Of a DNA stretch of 55,179 bases, positions 16,425-25,346 are shown piece by piece. Position 1 is the stretch's first letter. Each line of letters opens with the position of its first letter. Source of the DNA: Flavobacteriales bacterium TMED191. Lineage in GTDB: Bacteria > Bacteroidota > Bacteroidia > Flavobacteriales > TMED113. Under the pieces are notes generated by a model. It searched no databases. It saw nothing but the letters and a program-made list of their open reading frames with translations, and was not told the DNA's origin. Where the stretch lies: the NCBI GenBank assembly GCA_002171975.2, contig NHIO02000042.1, positions 2,606 through 57,784 of the forward strand. The letters are read 5' to 3'. Both the position numbers and the translations under genes were made by a program.

Positions 16425-16829
16425 TTAGTTTTGACCATAGTATTCAAAAAAATTATTTTCAGTTTCACTAATTTTTATTTTGTAAAGTTTTGCACCTAGT
16501 AATTCAATTGGATGCGTTAGTTCTTTCCAAATTTGTATGCATAAATTTTCTGTAGTTGTAATTTGATTTTGCATAAAATCTACTTCATTAATGTAGGCAT
16601 GATCAACTTTATTTATGACTTTTTCTCTGATTATTTTTTTTAAATCCTTTAAGTCAACTATAAATCCTGAGTGTGGTTTTATTGATCCCGATACAGTTAC
16701 AAAAATTTCATAATTATGACCATGTAAATTGTAACATTTTCCAAATAAATTTTGATTTTCTTCTTGAGATAAATTTTGGTTAAATAGTCTATGAGATGCA
16801 GAAAACCGCTCTCTTCTTGTTATATACAT
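16425..16829 (-). CDS. queD: 6-pyruvoyl-tetrahydropterin / 6-carboxytetrahydropterin synthase
   Basis: The 134-residue protein shows the T-fold zinc ligands His13 (SASHR), His36 and His38 (LHGHNY), the catalytic Cys32 (FGKCYN), VDHAYIN and TTENLCIQIW, and a final Glu-rich ETENNFFEYYG. The pattern is that of PTPS/QueD, which acts on dihydroneopterin triphosphate. The FGKCYNLHGHNY sequence resembles the animal-type PTPS as much as QueD, so the product could be 6-pyruvoyl-tetrahydropterin or 6-carboxytetrahydropterin (queuosine pathway). It sits between folE2 and a MerR regulator. Confidence 0.88.
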   Translation of the reverse strand: MYITRRERFSASHRLFNQNLSQEENQNLFGKCYNLHGHNYEIFVTVSGSIKPHSGFIVDLKDLKKIIREKVINKVDHAYINEVDFMQNQITTTENLCIQIWKELTHPIELLGAKLYKIKISETENNFFEYYGQN

Positions 16830-16834
16830 AATTT

Positions 16835-17164
16835 TTATTTTAATTCTTCTCTAATATCAACTAATTGATGTCTTATTTTTTTTAAATTTTGAATTATTTC
16901 ATAATTTTTTTTAATTCCATGTTTATTTTCACGAATTTTCTTTTTTGCGCCTGCAATTGTAAATTTTTTTTCTTTCAATAAATGGTGAATTAGAAAAATA
17001 TTATCTAAATCATTTTTGGTAAAAATTCGATTTCCTCTTGAATTTTTTTTTGGTTTTATAATATCAAATTCTTTCTCCCAAAACCTAATTAGTGAGTTGT
17101 TTACATTTAGCTTTTTGGCTACTTCACCTATTGAGTAATATAATTTTCGCTCTTCTAAATTCAT
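16835..17164 (-). CDS. MerR-family transcriptional regulator
   Basis: The 109-residue protein has the MerR winged-helix start YYSIGEVAKKLNVNNSLIRFWEKEF near residues 9-33 (shortened here: SIGEVAKKL, IRFWEKEF) and a second helix pair with TIAGAKKKI. A short C-terminal helix that could form the dimer coiled coil follows. There is no C-terminal effector domain or Cys cluster. The gene directly abuts the end of the M23 peptidase gene (no bases between) and lies 5 bases before the PTPS gene. The target promoters are unknown. Confidence 0.85.
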   Translation of the reverse strand: MNLEERKLYYSIGEVAKKLNVNNSLIRFWEKEFDIIKPKKNSRGNRIFTKNDLDNIFLIHHLLKEKKFTIAGAKKKIRENKHGIKKNYEIIQNLKKIRHQLVDIREELK

Positions 17165-18145
17165 TTAGTCAAAAGATTGATTTTCTTGAGATGCAATATT
17201 TAACATTTGTTCGTATTCTTCTGGACTCAAGTCACTATGATAAAAATTTACAGGATTTATTTTTTGTTTTTTATAGCGTATTTCATAATGCAGATGAGGA
17301 GCAGTCGATTTACCTGTATTGCCAACATGTCCAATTAAGTCCCCTCTTTTAACTTTTTGACCTTTACTTACCAATACTTTGTCTAGGTGAGCATAGAAAC
17401 TTTGGTAATCATAACCATGATTAATTAATATGTAATTCCCATAATCTTTTTTACTTCTTGATCTTTTTATTTTTTCAATAGTACCGTCGCCAGTAGCATA
17501 TATTGGTGTTCCTATTGGTGCAGAAAAGTCCATGCCATAGTGGAATTTCTTTGTTTTATATATAGGGTCTATTCTTAGTCCATATCCAGAAGCCATTCTT
17601 TTTAGATTTTCATTTGATACTGGTTGAATAGCAGGAATACTTGCTAGCATCTTTGCTTTATTTTTTGCTAAATCAATTACTTCGTCAAATGATTTAGATT
17701 GAATAAATATTTGTTTTTTTAGTTTATCAATACTCTTTTTAGTCTCAATGACTAAGTCTGAATAATTATAACCTTCAAATTGTTTATATCTATTTGTTCC
17801 ACCAAAACCAGCTTTTCTTATTGAACTGTCAATGGGTTCAATACCAAATATCATACGATAAATATTGTCATCACGCTGTTGAATATTATCTAGAACTAAT
17901 TCTGCATTATTTAGTTGCTTCTGCATAGATTTATATTGCAGCTCTAAATTAGAAATTTCACGTTTAAGTTTTTTTTCCTTTGGGGAATCAACAATTGAAA
18001 CAAACAGAAATGAAATAATAGACGCAATAACTAATGAACTTATTAGATATTTAAAAGATGCAAAGCCCCAAATTTCTTGTGATTTAATTTCTTTAAAGCT
18101 TAAGCTTTTTTCATCGTAATAATATGTTGATTTTTTATTAATCAT
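17165..18145 (-). CDS. M23 family peptidoglycan endopeptidase (membrane-anchored)
   Basis: The frame is open to a TTG at 18157, but I choose the ATG at 18145 because it gives the family-like start MINKKSTYYYDEKSL. The 326-residue protein has one membrane segment near residues 33-52, a coiled coil near 60-95 (Leu/Glu/Lys-rich), and a C-terminal LytM domain. Zinc ligands are seen in HYGMDFSAP and HLHYEIRY, with GYDYQSFYAHL between. These enzymes cleave peptide cross-links of peptidoglycan during growth or division. It heads the operon that ends with fabD. Confidence 0.9.
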   Translation of the reverse strand: MINKKSTYYYDEKSLSFKEIKSQEIWGFASFKYLISSLVIASIISFLFVSIVDSPKEKKLKREISNLELQYKSMQKQLNNAELVLDNIQQRDDNIYRMIFGIEPIDSSIRKAGFGGTNRYKQFEGYNYSDLVIETKKSIDKLKKQIFIQSKSFDEVIDLAKNKAKMLASIPAIQPVSNENLKRMASGYGLRIDPIYKTKKFHYGMDFSAPIGTPIYATGDGTIEKIKRSRSKKDYGNYILINHGYDYQSFYAHLDKVLVSKGQKVKRGDLIGHVGNTGKSTAPHLHYEIRYKKQKINPVNFYHSDLSPEEYEQMLNIASQENQSFD

Positions 18146-18233
18146 TTTTATTATCAAAAATTAGTTTAGTTGAAACATAAATAGTTTGTAAATTTATGGA
18201 ATTATTTTTAATGAATTTATTACTAAATAAGTT

Positions 18234-18241
18234 TAAATTTG
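18234..18241 (+). promoter_or_regulatory. Candidate Bacteroidota -7 promoter element for alaS
   Basis: TAAATTTG matches TAnnTTTG and ends 19 bases before the alaS ATG, in the 115-base gap to the divergent M23 gene. No clear -33 TTTG is seen at the proper spacing, so the call is tentative. Confidence 0.35.
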
Positions 18242-18260
18242 TTCTTCAATTTGTTTAAAC

Positions 18261-20894
18261 ATGAAATCTTCAGAAGTTAGGAAAAAATTTATAGAGTTTT
18301 TTAAATCAAAAAATCATGTATTTCAACCATCTTCTCCTATAGTGCTTAAAAATGACCCCACTCTTTTATTTGTTAATGCTGGAATGAATCAGTTTAAAGA
18401 TTTTTTTTTAGGCAATCAAATTATTAAAGAGTCTAAGGTAGTTAATAGTCAAAAATGCCTACGTGTTTCTGGCAAACATAATGACTTAGAAGAGGTAGGG
18501 CACGATACATATCATCACACAATGTTCGAAATGTTGGGAAATTGGTCTTTTGGTGATTATTTTAAATATGAAGCTATAAGGTTAGCCTGGTCTTTTTTAA
18601 CACAAGAATTGGCTATACCTCCAGATCAATTATATGTAACATATTTCAAGGGTGATGAAAAACAGAATTTAGACTCAGATACTGAAACAAAAAAAAATTG
18701 GAAAAGTATTTTAAACGAAGATAGAATTATTGCAGGAAATAAAGAAGATAATTTTTGGGAGATGGGACAGGTTGGTCCTTGTGGTCCCTCTACTGAGATA
18801 CATATTGATCTTAGACATGAGTCTGAAAAAAAAGGAATAAATGCTAGAGATCTTGTAAATCAAGATCATCCTAAAGTTATTGAAATTTGGAATATTGTTT
18901 TTATTGAGTTCAATAGGAAAAAAAACGGACAATTAGAACTATTGCCTAAAAAACATGTAGATACGGGTATGGGTTTTGAAAGATTATGTATGGTGATGCA
19001 AAACAAACAATCTACTTATGACACAGATCTTTTTCAAGATTTAATAAATTATGTTGCAAATACTGCAAGTGTAAAATATGGGGAACGTACAAATACTGAT
19101 ATAGCAATTCGTGTAATTGTAGATCATATCAGAGCAATTGTTTTTTCCATTGCAGATGGACAATTACCTGGCAACACAGGTGCGGGTTATGTAATAAGAA
19201 GAATTTTAAGAAGAGCTGTAAGATATGGTTATAACTATTTAGGTTTTAAAACACCCTTTTTACATAATTTAGTTGATTTTTTGGCTAAACAATTCAATAA
19301 TTTTTTTCCAGAAATATCTAATCAAAAGACACTAATTAAAACTATTATCAAACAAGAAGAAAAATTATTTTTAAATACCTTAGGTAAGGGTTTAGAATTA
19401 ATTAAAGTTTCGATAAATAAATTAAATGACAATAATATAATGTCAGGTAAAGATGCCTTTGTACTATATGATACATATGGTTTTCCTCCTGACTTAACTG
19501 CTTTAATATTAAAAGAAAAGGGTTTGTCATTTAATCAATCCGAATTTGATACTGAAATGCAAAAACAAAAATCTCGTTCTAGATCTGCATCAGAAATAAA
19601 TTTTGGGGATTGGGTTGATGTGCATTCAGTTCCAATTGTGGGGTTTGTAGGTTATGAGTGTCAGCTTCATATTGCTAAAATTGTTAAGTACAGAAAAGTG
19701 ATATTTAATGATCAAGAGAAATATCATATTGTATTTGATAAAACACCATTTTATCCTGAGGGAGGTGGTCAAGTTGGAGACTCTGGAGTGATTAAGTCAT
19801 GTGAAACAGATATTGAGAAGCAAGAAATAATTGTAACAGATACAAAAAAAGAAAATAATATTATTATTCATATTGTTGATTCCATTCCTAATAACCTAAA
19901 AGAGAACGAATATACACTAATTCCAGATTATGAAAAAAGAAGTTTAATATCTCGAAACCATTCTTCTACGCATTTATTGCACCATGAATTAAGACAATTA
20001 TTAGGCGATCACGTTGAGCAAAAGGGTTCGTATATTGATTCAGATTATTTACGATTTGATTTTTCCCACTTTGATAAGTTAAGTGCGGATCAAATATTCC
20101 AAATTGAAGAAAAAGTAAATAAATTAGTCATTTCTGGTTTAGATTTAAATGAATTTAGAAGATTAGAAATTCAGAAGGCTAAAGATATGGGTGCAATTGC
20201 TTTATTTGGGGAAAAATATGGTAATAATGTTCGGGTTATTAAATTTGGAAACTCAATAGAGCTTTGTGGAGGTACTCATGTAAATAATACCGCCGAAATA
20301 GGACTGTTTAAAATTACTAATGAGTCTTCCGTGGCTGCTGGAGTTAGAAGAATTGAGGCAGTTACAAGTAGTGGGGCAATTAATTTTATTAATTCTCAGC
20401 TAAATACTCTTTCAGAAATCAAGATGTTATTCAACAACTCAGATAATTTAATTAATTCTCTAAAAAAAATAATTCATGAAAACAAAGAGTTAAATAATTT
20501 GTCAGAAAAAGTTAAAAAGTCAAATTTGGCAGAATTAACTCAAAGCATGTTTGATGAAATAGTTGATTTTTATGGTTACAAGCTTTTAGTTTCTGAATTA
20601 GAAGTTGAGCCTGGTGTTATGAAAAATATTTGTTTTCAACTAATTGAAAAGTTTGACAACATCTTTGCAGCTATTATTACAAAATGGAATAATAAAATTA
20701 TTATAAATATTGCTATTAGTAAAAAATTAGTTGCGTCAAAAAAAATTAATGCTTCTAATATCATCAATGATATTGGACATCATATTAATGCAAAAGGTGG
20801 TGGTCAGCCATTTTTTGCAGTTGCTTCTGGAAATAAAGAGTCTGGAATAAACAAGATGATTGTTGCTTTGAAGGAACTGCTTAAATCTTTTTAA
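18261..20894 (+). CDS. alaS: Alanyl-tRNA synthetase
   Basis: At 877 residues the length is normal for AlaS. The class II core starts MKSSEVRKKFIEFFKSK, with FVNAGMNQFKDFFLG and GFERLCMVMQNKQSTYDTD. The middle domain ends in PEGGGQVGDSG, the editing domain has HSSTHLLHHELRQ near 566 and CGGTHV near 669, and the C-terminal C-Ala domain has DIGHHINAKGGGQPFFA. The enzyme charges tRNA-Ala and clears Ser/Gly mischarging. The gene stands alone on the plus strand and overlaps the urocanase gene by 14 bases, tail to tail. Confidence 0.98.
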   Translation: MKSSEVRKKFIEFFKSKNHVFQPSSPIVLKNDPTLLFVNAGMNQFKDFFLGNQIIKESKVVNSQKCLRVSGKHNDLEEVGHDTYHHTMFEMLGNWSFGDYFKYEAIRLAWSFLTQELAIPPDQLYVTYFKGDEKQNLDSDTETKKNWKSILNEDRIIAGNKEDNFWEMGQVGPCGPSTEIHIDLRHESEKKGINARDLVNQDHPKVIEIWNIVFIEFNRKKNGQLELLPKKHVDTGMGFERLCMVMQNKQSTYDTDLFQDLINYVANTASVKYGERTNTDIAIRVIVDHIRAIVFSIADGQLPGNTGAGYVIRRILRRAVRYGYNYLGFKTPFLHNLVDFLAKQFNNFFPEISNQKTLIKTIIKQEEKLFLNTLGKGLELIKVSINKLNDNNIMSGKDAFVLYDTYGFPPDLTALILKEKGLSFNQSEFDTEMQKQKSRSRSASEINFGDWVDVHSVPIVGFVGYECQLHIAKIVKYRKVIFNDQEKYHIVFDKTPFYPEGGGQVGDSGVIKSCETDIEKQEIIVTDTKKENNIIIHIVDSIPNNLKENEYTLIPDYEKRSLISRNHSSTHLLHHELRQLLGDHVEQKGSYIDSDYLRFDFSHFDKLSADQIFQIEEKVNKLVISGLDLNEFRRLEIQKAKDMGAIALFGEKYGNNVRVIKFGNSIELCGGTHVNNTAEIGLFKITNESSVAAGVRRIEAVTSSGAINFINSQLNTLSEIKMLFNNSDNLINSLKKIIHENKELNNLSEKVKKSNLAELTQSMFDEIVDFYGYKLLVSELEVEPGVMKNICFQLIEKFDNIFAAIITKWNNKIIINIAISKKLVASKKINASNIINDIGHHINAKGGGQPFFAVASGNKESGINKMIVALKELLKSF

Positions 20895-22875
20895 TTAAGT
20901 CTTCTGCTACAATATTTGGCAGTGTAATTTTAAGGAGTTTTTCTTTTTTCATAGCAGTTTTAATTGCTTTAATTGCACCTTCATTTCTGGCCCAGGAACG
21001 TCTTGCGATACCGTTATTTACATCCCAATGTAACATGCTTTTTAAATTTTTTTCAGCTTGTTTACTTCCGTCAAGTAATAAGCCAAAACCCCCATTAATT
21101 ACTTCTCCCCATCCAACACCACCCCCATTATGAATAGAAACCCATGATGCTCCTCTGAAACTATCTCCAATTACATTATGAATAGCCATATCAGATGTAT
21201 ATTGAGAACCATCATATATATTAGATGTTTCTCTATATGGTGAGTCAGTTCCTGAAACACCATGATGGTCTCGTCCTATGATAATTGGTCCAATCTCGCC
21301 GTTTTTTATAGCTTTATTAAATGCCAAGGCTATTGCAATTCGACCATCACTATTTGCGTATAAAATTCTTGCTTTTGATCCAACAACTAGTCGATTTTTT
21401 TTTGCAGCTTTTATCCAGTCAATATTGTCTTGCATTTGGACACGGATATCTTTTTCTGCGACTTTTATTAATTTTTCTAAAACTTTTTCTGCAATTAGAT
21501 CTGTTTTTTCTAAATCAGTTATTTTGTTAGACGCGCAGATCCATCTGAATGGACCAAAACCGTAATCAAAACACAATGGACCCATAATATCTTGAACATA
21601 GGATGGATAAATAAAGTTGCCTTTAGAATTAATGATATTTGCACCAGCCCGTTTTGCTTCTAGTAAAAAAGCATTTCCATAATCAAAGAAATATGTGCCT
21701 CTTTTTACATGTTTATTGATGATATTCACATGTTTTATAAGTGACTTTTGTACAAGTTTTTTAAATTTAGATGGATCTGTTTTAATCATTTTATTAGCTT
21801 GAGCAAAAGAAATGCCATTAGGATAATATCCTCCCTGAAAAGGGTTGTGTAAGGAGGTTTGGTCGCTAGCAATATCAATAAATATTTCCTCATTATATAG
21901 TTTTTCCCAAACATCTATAATGTTACCTAAAAATCCTATAGCAATAATTTGCCTTTCTTGTTGAACATGCCTGATTCTTTTAATTAATTTGTCTAAGTCA
22001 AGAATCATTTCATCAATCCACCCTTGTTCCAATCTTTTTTCAATAGCTTTCTTGTTAACTTCAACAGTTAGACTTATTAAACCTGCAATTTTAGCTGCTT
22101 TTGGTTGTGCTCCACTCATACCCCCTAAACCAGAGGAAAGAAATAATTTTGTTTTAGTTGATTTAGTTTTTAACATACGACTAGCATTGAGAATAGTAAT
22201 TGTGGTACCATGAACAATGCCTTGAGGTCCGATATACATAAAGGAGCCTGCTGTCATTTGTCCATATTGCGTAACTCCTAAAGCATTATATTTATTATAA
22301 TCTTTTGGATTCGAATAATTAGGTATCATCATGCCATTTGTTACTACAACGCGTGGTGCATTTTGATGGGAGGGAAATAAGCCTAATGGATGCCCCGAAT
22401 ACAACACTAATGTTTGTTCGTCGGTCATTTCAGATAGGTATTGCATGGTTAATAAATATTGAGCCCAGTTTTGAAAAACGGAACCATTACCACCATATGT
22501 AATTAGTTCATCGGGGTGTTGAGCTATTTTTTTGTCAAGATTATTACAAATCATGAGCATAATTGCAGCAGCTTGTTTTGATTTATGAGGAAAATTATTT
22601 ATGTCCCGAGCTATAATATTATATTTAGGTTTAAAACGATACATATATATTTTTCCAAAATCATTTAACTCTTTTTTAAATTCTTTGATTAGTATTCGAT
22701 GTTTTGTTTGAGGAAAATATCTTAGCGCATTTTGTAATGCTAATTTTATCTCAGCCGAATTTAAATTGTGCTGTTTTGCAGGTGCATGATTTACCTTGTT
22801 GTTAAGTTTTTGTTTTTTGGGTAGTTTATTTGGAATACCGCTTTTTATTGTGTTAAAAAAAATGTTTTTTTTCAT
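20881..22875 (-). CDS. hutU: Urocanate hydratase
   Basis: I take ATG 22875 as the start: it overlaps the stop of the DUF5522 gene upstream as ATGA, while the alternative TTG at 22908 lies inside that gene. The 664-residue protein shows TYGGNGSVFQNW, LSGHPLGLFPSH, FLSSGLGGMSGAQPKAAK, the active-site Cys in CFDYGFGPFRW and GGGVGWGEVINGGFG. Urocanase uses NAD as an electrophile to hydrate urocanate in histidine breakdown. The length fits the longer Bacteroidota form; Pseudomonas urocanase is about 560. No hutH, hutI or formimidoylglutamase gene is in the window. Confidence 0.95.
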   Translation of the reverse strand: MKKNIFFNTIKSGIPNKLPKKQKLNNKVNHAPAKQHNLNSAEIKLALQNALRYFPQTKHRILIKEFKKELNDFGKIYMYRFKPKYNIIARDINNFPHKSKQAAAIMLMICNNLDKKIAQHPDELITYGGNGSVFQNWAQYLLTMQYLSEMTDEQTLVLYSGHPLGLFPSHQNAPRVVVTNGMMIPNYSNPKDYNKYNALGVTQYGQMTAGSFMYIGPQGIVHGTTITILNASRMLKTKSTKTKLFLSSGLGGMSGAQPKAAKIAGLISLTVEVNKKAIEKRLEQGWIDEMILDLDKLIKRIRHVQQERQIIAIGFLGNIIDVWEKLYNEEIFIDIASDQTSLHNPFQGGYYPNGISFAQANKMIKTDPSKFKKLVQKSLIKHVNIINKHVKRGTYFFDYGNAFLLEAKRAGANIINSKGNFIYPSYVQDIMGPLCFDYGFGPFRWICASNKITDLEKTDLIAEKVLEKLIKVAEKDIRVQMQDNIDWIKAAKKNRLVVGSKARILYANSDGRIAIALAFNKAIKNGEIGPIIIGRDHHGVSGTDSPYRETSNIYDGSQYTSDMAIHNVIGDSFRGASWVSIHNGGGVGWGEVINGGFGLLLDGSKQAEKNLKSMLHWDVNNGIARRSWARNEGAIKAIKTAMKKEKLLKITLPNIVAEDLIKKI

Positions 22876-23027
22876 ATATTTTTTATTGAATATGGACAAT
22901 GCATACAATTAGACTTACAACAATAACCTCTTTTTAAGTGATATTTTTCTGTAAAGACTATATAGCCTTCTTTACTGAGATAATAGTCTTCAGTAGTTAA
23001 ATTTTCCACACCTTTTGGTTTTTTCAT
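22872..23027 (-). CDS. DUF5522-type 51-residue Cys-rich protein
   Basis: This short gene encodes MKKPKGVENLTTEDYYLSKE and then a core EGYIVFTEKYHLKRGYCC, ending CKSNCMHCPYSI. The pattern G-x-VFTE-x-YH-x-KRGYCC-x5-C-x2-CP is that of DUF5522, a small domain found in many Bacteroidota and some other bacteria, with four Cys that could bind a metal or an Fe-S cluster. Its function is unknown. It starts at ATG 23027, 12 bases after the lipoprotein gene, and its TGA overlaps the hutU ATG. The unbroken frame, motif and coupling make it a real gene despite its length. Confidence 0.85.
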   Translation of the reverse strand: MKKPKGVENLTTEDYYLSKEGYIVFTEKYHLKRGYCCKSNCMHCPYSIKNI

Positions 23028-23039
23028 TTCAAATTATTA

Positions 23040-23510
23040 CTAAAGCTCAGTACAAACAATATACTCAATAATATAATTATCAAATGTGCCATATGGACTA
23101 GTGTCATTATAGTTAGGAACTGAATCACCATCAATATCAGAATCATTTTGATTTAGGACTCCATCTCCATCAAGGTCAGTGTTTTCTACTATTCGAACTC
23201 CAGTTGTGTAAATACTTAAATCAATTGTAGATAGATTTGCTCCATTTAACTCATTTGCTTCAACATAACTGTCAGGAATACCATTTTGATCTAAATCTTC
23301 ACCAGAGGTGATGAGTTTTCCCCAAGAAATTTCCTCCCAAGTATCATCATTTTGACAACAAAATACGGAGTCTTTTACATTTTGGAGATTCCCGTTAAAT
23401 GTTAACATGTCGTAAGTTGCACAATTATAACATATTCCTTTTGAACAACTATTTAAAGTTATAGCTAAAGAAAGTAATAATAATGAGTAAATTAGTCTTT
23501 CAAATAACAT
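23040..23510 (-). CDS. Lipoprotein with thrombospondin type-3-like Asp-rich repeats
   Basis: The 156-residue protein has a signal peptide with lipobox LNSC (Cys22) and a Cys-rich segment (CYNCATYD, CCQND). The C-terminal half has DLDQNGIPDS, DTDLDGDGVLNQNDSDIDGDSVPNYND, a pattern of Asp-x-Asp-x-Asp-Gly like thrombospondin type-3 Ca2+-binding repeats. It likely sits on the outer membrane and binds calcium; the role is unknown. It is followed by the DUF5522 and urocanase genes in one run. Confidence 0.65.
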   Translation of the reverse strand: MLFERLIYSLLLLSLAITLNSCSKGICYNCATYDMLTFNGNLQNVKDSVFCCQNDDTWEEISWGKLITSGEDLDQNGIPDSYVEANELNGANLSTIDLSIYTTGVRIVENTDLDGDGVLNQNDSDIDGDSVPNYNDTSPYGTFDNYIIEYIVCTEL

Positions 23511-23556
23511 AGTTTATTTTTTAATAAAAATAATTATTAATATAATAATAAATATA

Positions 23557-24450
23557 TTGAATTTAAGTATTCCCAGCACTATCACTAAAATAAATAGTCA
23601 TCTTTTACACGAAAAAGAAATAGAATTATTTATTAAAAGAGATGATTTAATTCATGAAATTATTTCAGGAAATAAGTGGAGAAAACTGAAGTATAATTTC
23701 AAAGAAGCATCGAACAAGGGATTAAGTACTATTTTGAGTTTTGGGGGTGCATATTCTAACCATTTACATGCCCTTAGTTATGCTTGTAATAAAATGGGAT
23801 TTGACTCAGTGGGGGTTGTTAGAGGTGACGAGCCAAATATTTTAAATTCAACCTTGTCTGATTGTAAAAAAAACAAAATGAAACTCATCTTCTTAGATAG
23901 ATTGACATATCGTAAACAAAAATACCATAATCAATTATTAAATGATTTTAGAAAAAAAAATGGAGATTTTTATTTAATACCTGAAGGTGGTAATAATATT
24001 TATGGTGTTAGAGGATGTCAAGAAATTGTTGAAGAGATTTCTTTTGACTTTGATTACTTTTGTTGTTCAGTAGGTACAGGATGTACTTCTTCAGGCATTA
24101 TTAAGTCATTAAATAATAAGTGTCAATTTATTGGTTTTGCGCCATTTCCCAAAGTCACAGAACAAAAAAATAATATTTTAAAATATTGTTCACCCGCATC
24201 ATATAATAATTGGAAAATTTTACCAGATAAATATTTTGGAGGCTATAGTAAGATTAATAGTAATTTAATTAAATTTATTGGGCAATTTAAATTTGCCCAT
24301 AGCATACAATTAGATTTTATTTATATGGGCAAGCTTTTTTTTAATCTCTTTAATCTCATTCAAAAGGATTATTTTAAAAAAAAATCACGCATTGTTGTTT
24401 TGCATAGTGGTGGTTTACAAGGAATTAATGGTTTTAATTTATCTAAATGA
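23557..24450 (+). CDS. PLP-dependent ACC deaminase / D-cysteine desulfhydrase family enzyme
   Basis: The 297-residue protein has the fold-type II pattern IKRDDLIHEIISGNKWRKLKYN, with the PLP-binding Lys in GNKWRK near 40, and the phosphate-side motif FGGAYSNHLHAL, followed by SVGTGCTSSGI. Relatives deaminate 1-aminocyclopropane-1-carboxylate or desulfurate D-cysteine; the exact substrate cannot be read from the sequence. The only start near the conserved beginning is TTG 23557, because the next in-frame ATG is well inside the PLP domain. The gene's TGA overlaps the ATG of the glucosaminidase gene. Confidence 0.85.
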   Translation: MNLSIPSTITKINSHLLHEKEIELFIKRDDLIHEIISGNKWRKLKYNFKEASNKGLSTILSFGGAYSNHLHALSYACNKMGFDSVGVVRGDEPNILNSTLSDCKKNKMKLIFLDRLTYRKQKYHNQLLNDFRKKNGDFYLIPEGGNNIYGVRGCQEIVEEISFDFDYFCCSVGTGCTSSGIIKSLNNKCQFIGFAPFPKVTEQKNNILKYCSPASYNNWKILPDKYFGGYSKINSNLIKFIGQFKFAHSIQLDFIYMGKLFFNLFNLIQKDYFKKKSRIVVLHSGGLQGINGFNLSK

Positions 24451-25340
24451 AAATAAAATTCTTATATATATTGATTGCTTTTTTTGCCTTGTGTTCTTCT
24501 CAAACCCCTAAAGATTACATAAAAAAATTCAAAGATATCGCAATTCAAGAGATGCATCTTTATCAAATTCCTGCAAGTATAACTTTAGCACAAGGTATTT
24601 TAGAATCTGGTAGTGGAACAAGTGCCTTGGCAGTTGAGTCTAATAATCACTTTGGTATAAAATGTCATGTTAAATGGAATGGCTTAAAAACATATCATGA
24701 TGATGATGAAAAACAAGAGTGTTTTAGAAAATACAATAGCCCAATTGAGTCCTTTAGAGATCATTCTCTTTTTTTAGCAGAAAGGAAAAGATATTCATTT
24801 TTATTTGAACTAAGAAAAACAGATTATAAAGGTTGGGCAAAAGGATTGCAGCAGGCAGGCTATGCAACTAGTAAAACATATTCTAAAAAACTAATTGAAT
24901 TAGTAAAAAATTATAGCTTAGACCAGTACGACACAAAAAAACCAAAGAAAAAAACCAAATTTAAAAAAGGCAATTATACTTTTAAACCTTCCTTAAATAT
25001 ATCTGAGCAAAATTTCATCAAATATGTTGTTGTGCAAGATGGTCAGTCATTGAATGATATCGCTGAAAAATATGACGTCTGGTTGTGGGAGATTTTAAAA
25101 TATAATGAGTGTAATAGTGATCGTATTTTAAGTTCAGGTGAGAAAATTTATTTACAACCTAAAAGAAAAAAGGGCGCCCAGAATTATCATGTAGTTATTA
25201 GAGGTGATTCAATGTATACTATTTCACAATTATATGGAATAAAATTAAAAAATCTATATAAATTGAATAGGATGTCTTTAGGATCTGAACCTTATGTAGG
25301 TCAAAAGTTAAATCTAAGAAAAAAAATAAAATTTAATTAA
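24447..25340 (+). CDS. Glucosaminidase (GH73-type) with two LysM domains
   Basis: The 297-residue protein has a signal peptide (cut near CSSQ). A glucosaminidase domain covers residues 24-155, with ITLAQGILESGSGTSALAVESNNHFGIKC containing the catalytic Glu (in LESGSG), and SPIESFRDHSLFL. Two LysM domains follow, near 185-232 (VVVQDGQSLNDIAEKYDV) and 245-292 (VVIRGDSMYTISQLYGIK). It probably cleaves N-acetylglucosamine linkages of peptidoglycan and binds the glycan through LysM. It converges with the 835-residue lipoprotein gene with an 8-base overlap. Confidence 0.9.
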   Translation: MKIKFLYILIAFFALCSSQTPKDYIKKFKDIAIQEMHLYQIPASITLAQGILESGSGTSALAVESNNHFGIKCHVKWNGLKTYHDDDEKQECFRKYNSPIESFRDHSLFLAERKRYSFLFELRKTDYKGWAKGLQQAGYATSKTYSKKLIELVKNYSLDQYDTKKPKKKTKFKKGNYTFKPSLNISEQNFIKYVVVQDGQSLNDIAEKYDVWLWEILKYNECNSDRILSSGEKIYLQPKRKKGAQNYHVVIRGDSMYTISQLYGIKLKNLYKLNRMSLGSEPYVGQKLNLRKKIKFN

Positions 25341-25346
25341 TTTTAT
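25321..25346 (-). terminator. Possible weak AT-stem terminator in the overlapping 3' ends
   Basis: An 8-bp stem (25326-25333 with 25339-25346, loop of five) is directly preceded on the left by six A residues, which form a T run after the hairpin on the minus strand. It would end the 25333-27840 gene and sits inside the overlapping stop codons. The stem is all A/T, so its strength is doubtful. Confidence 0.25.
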
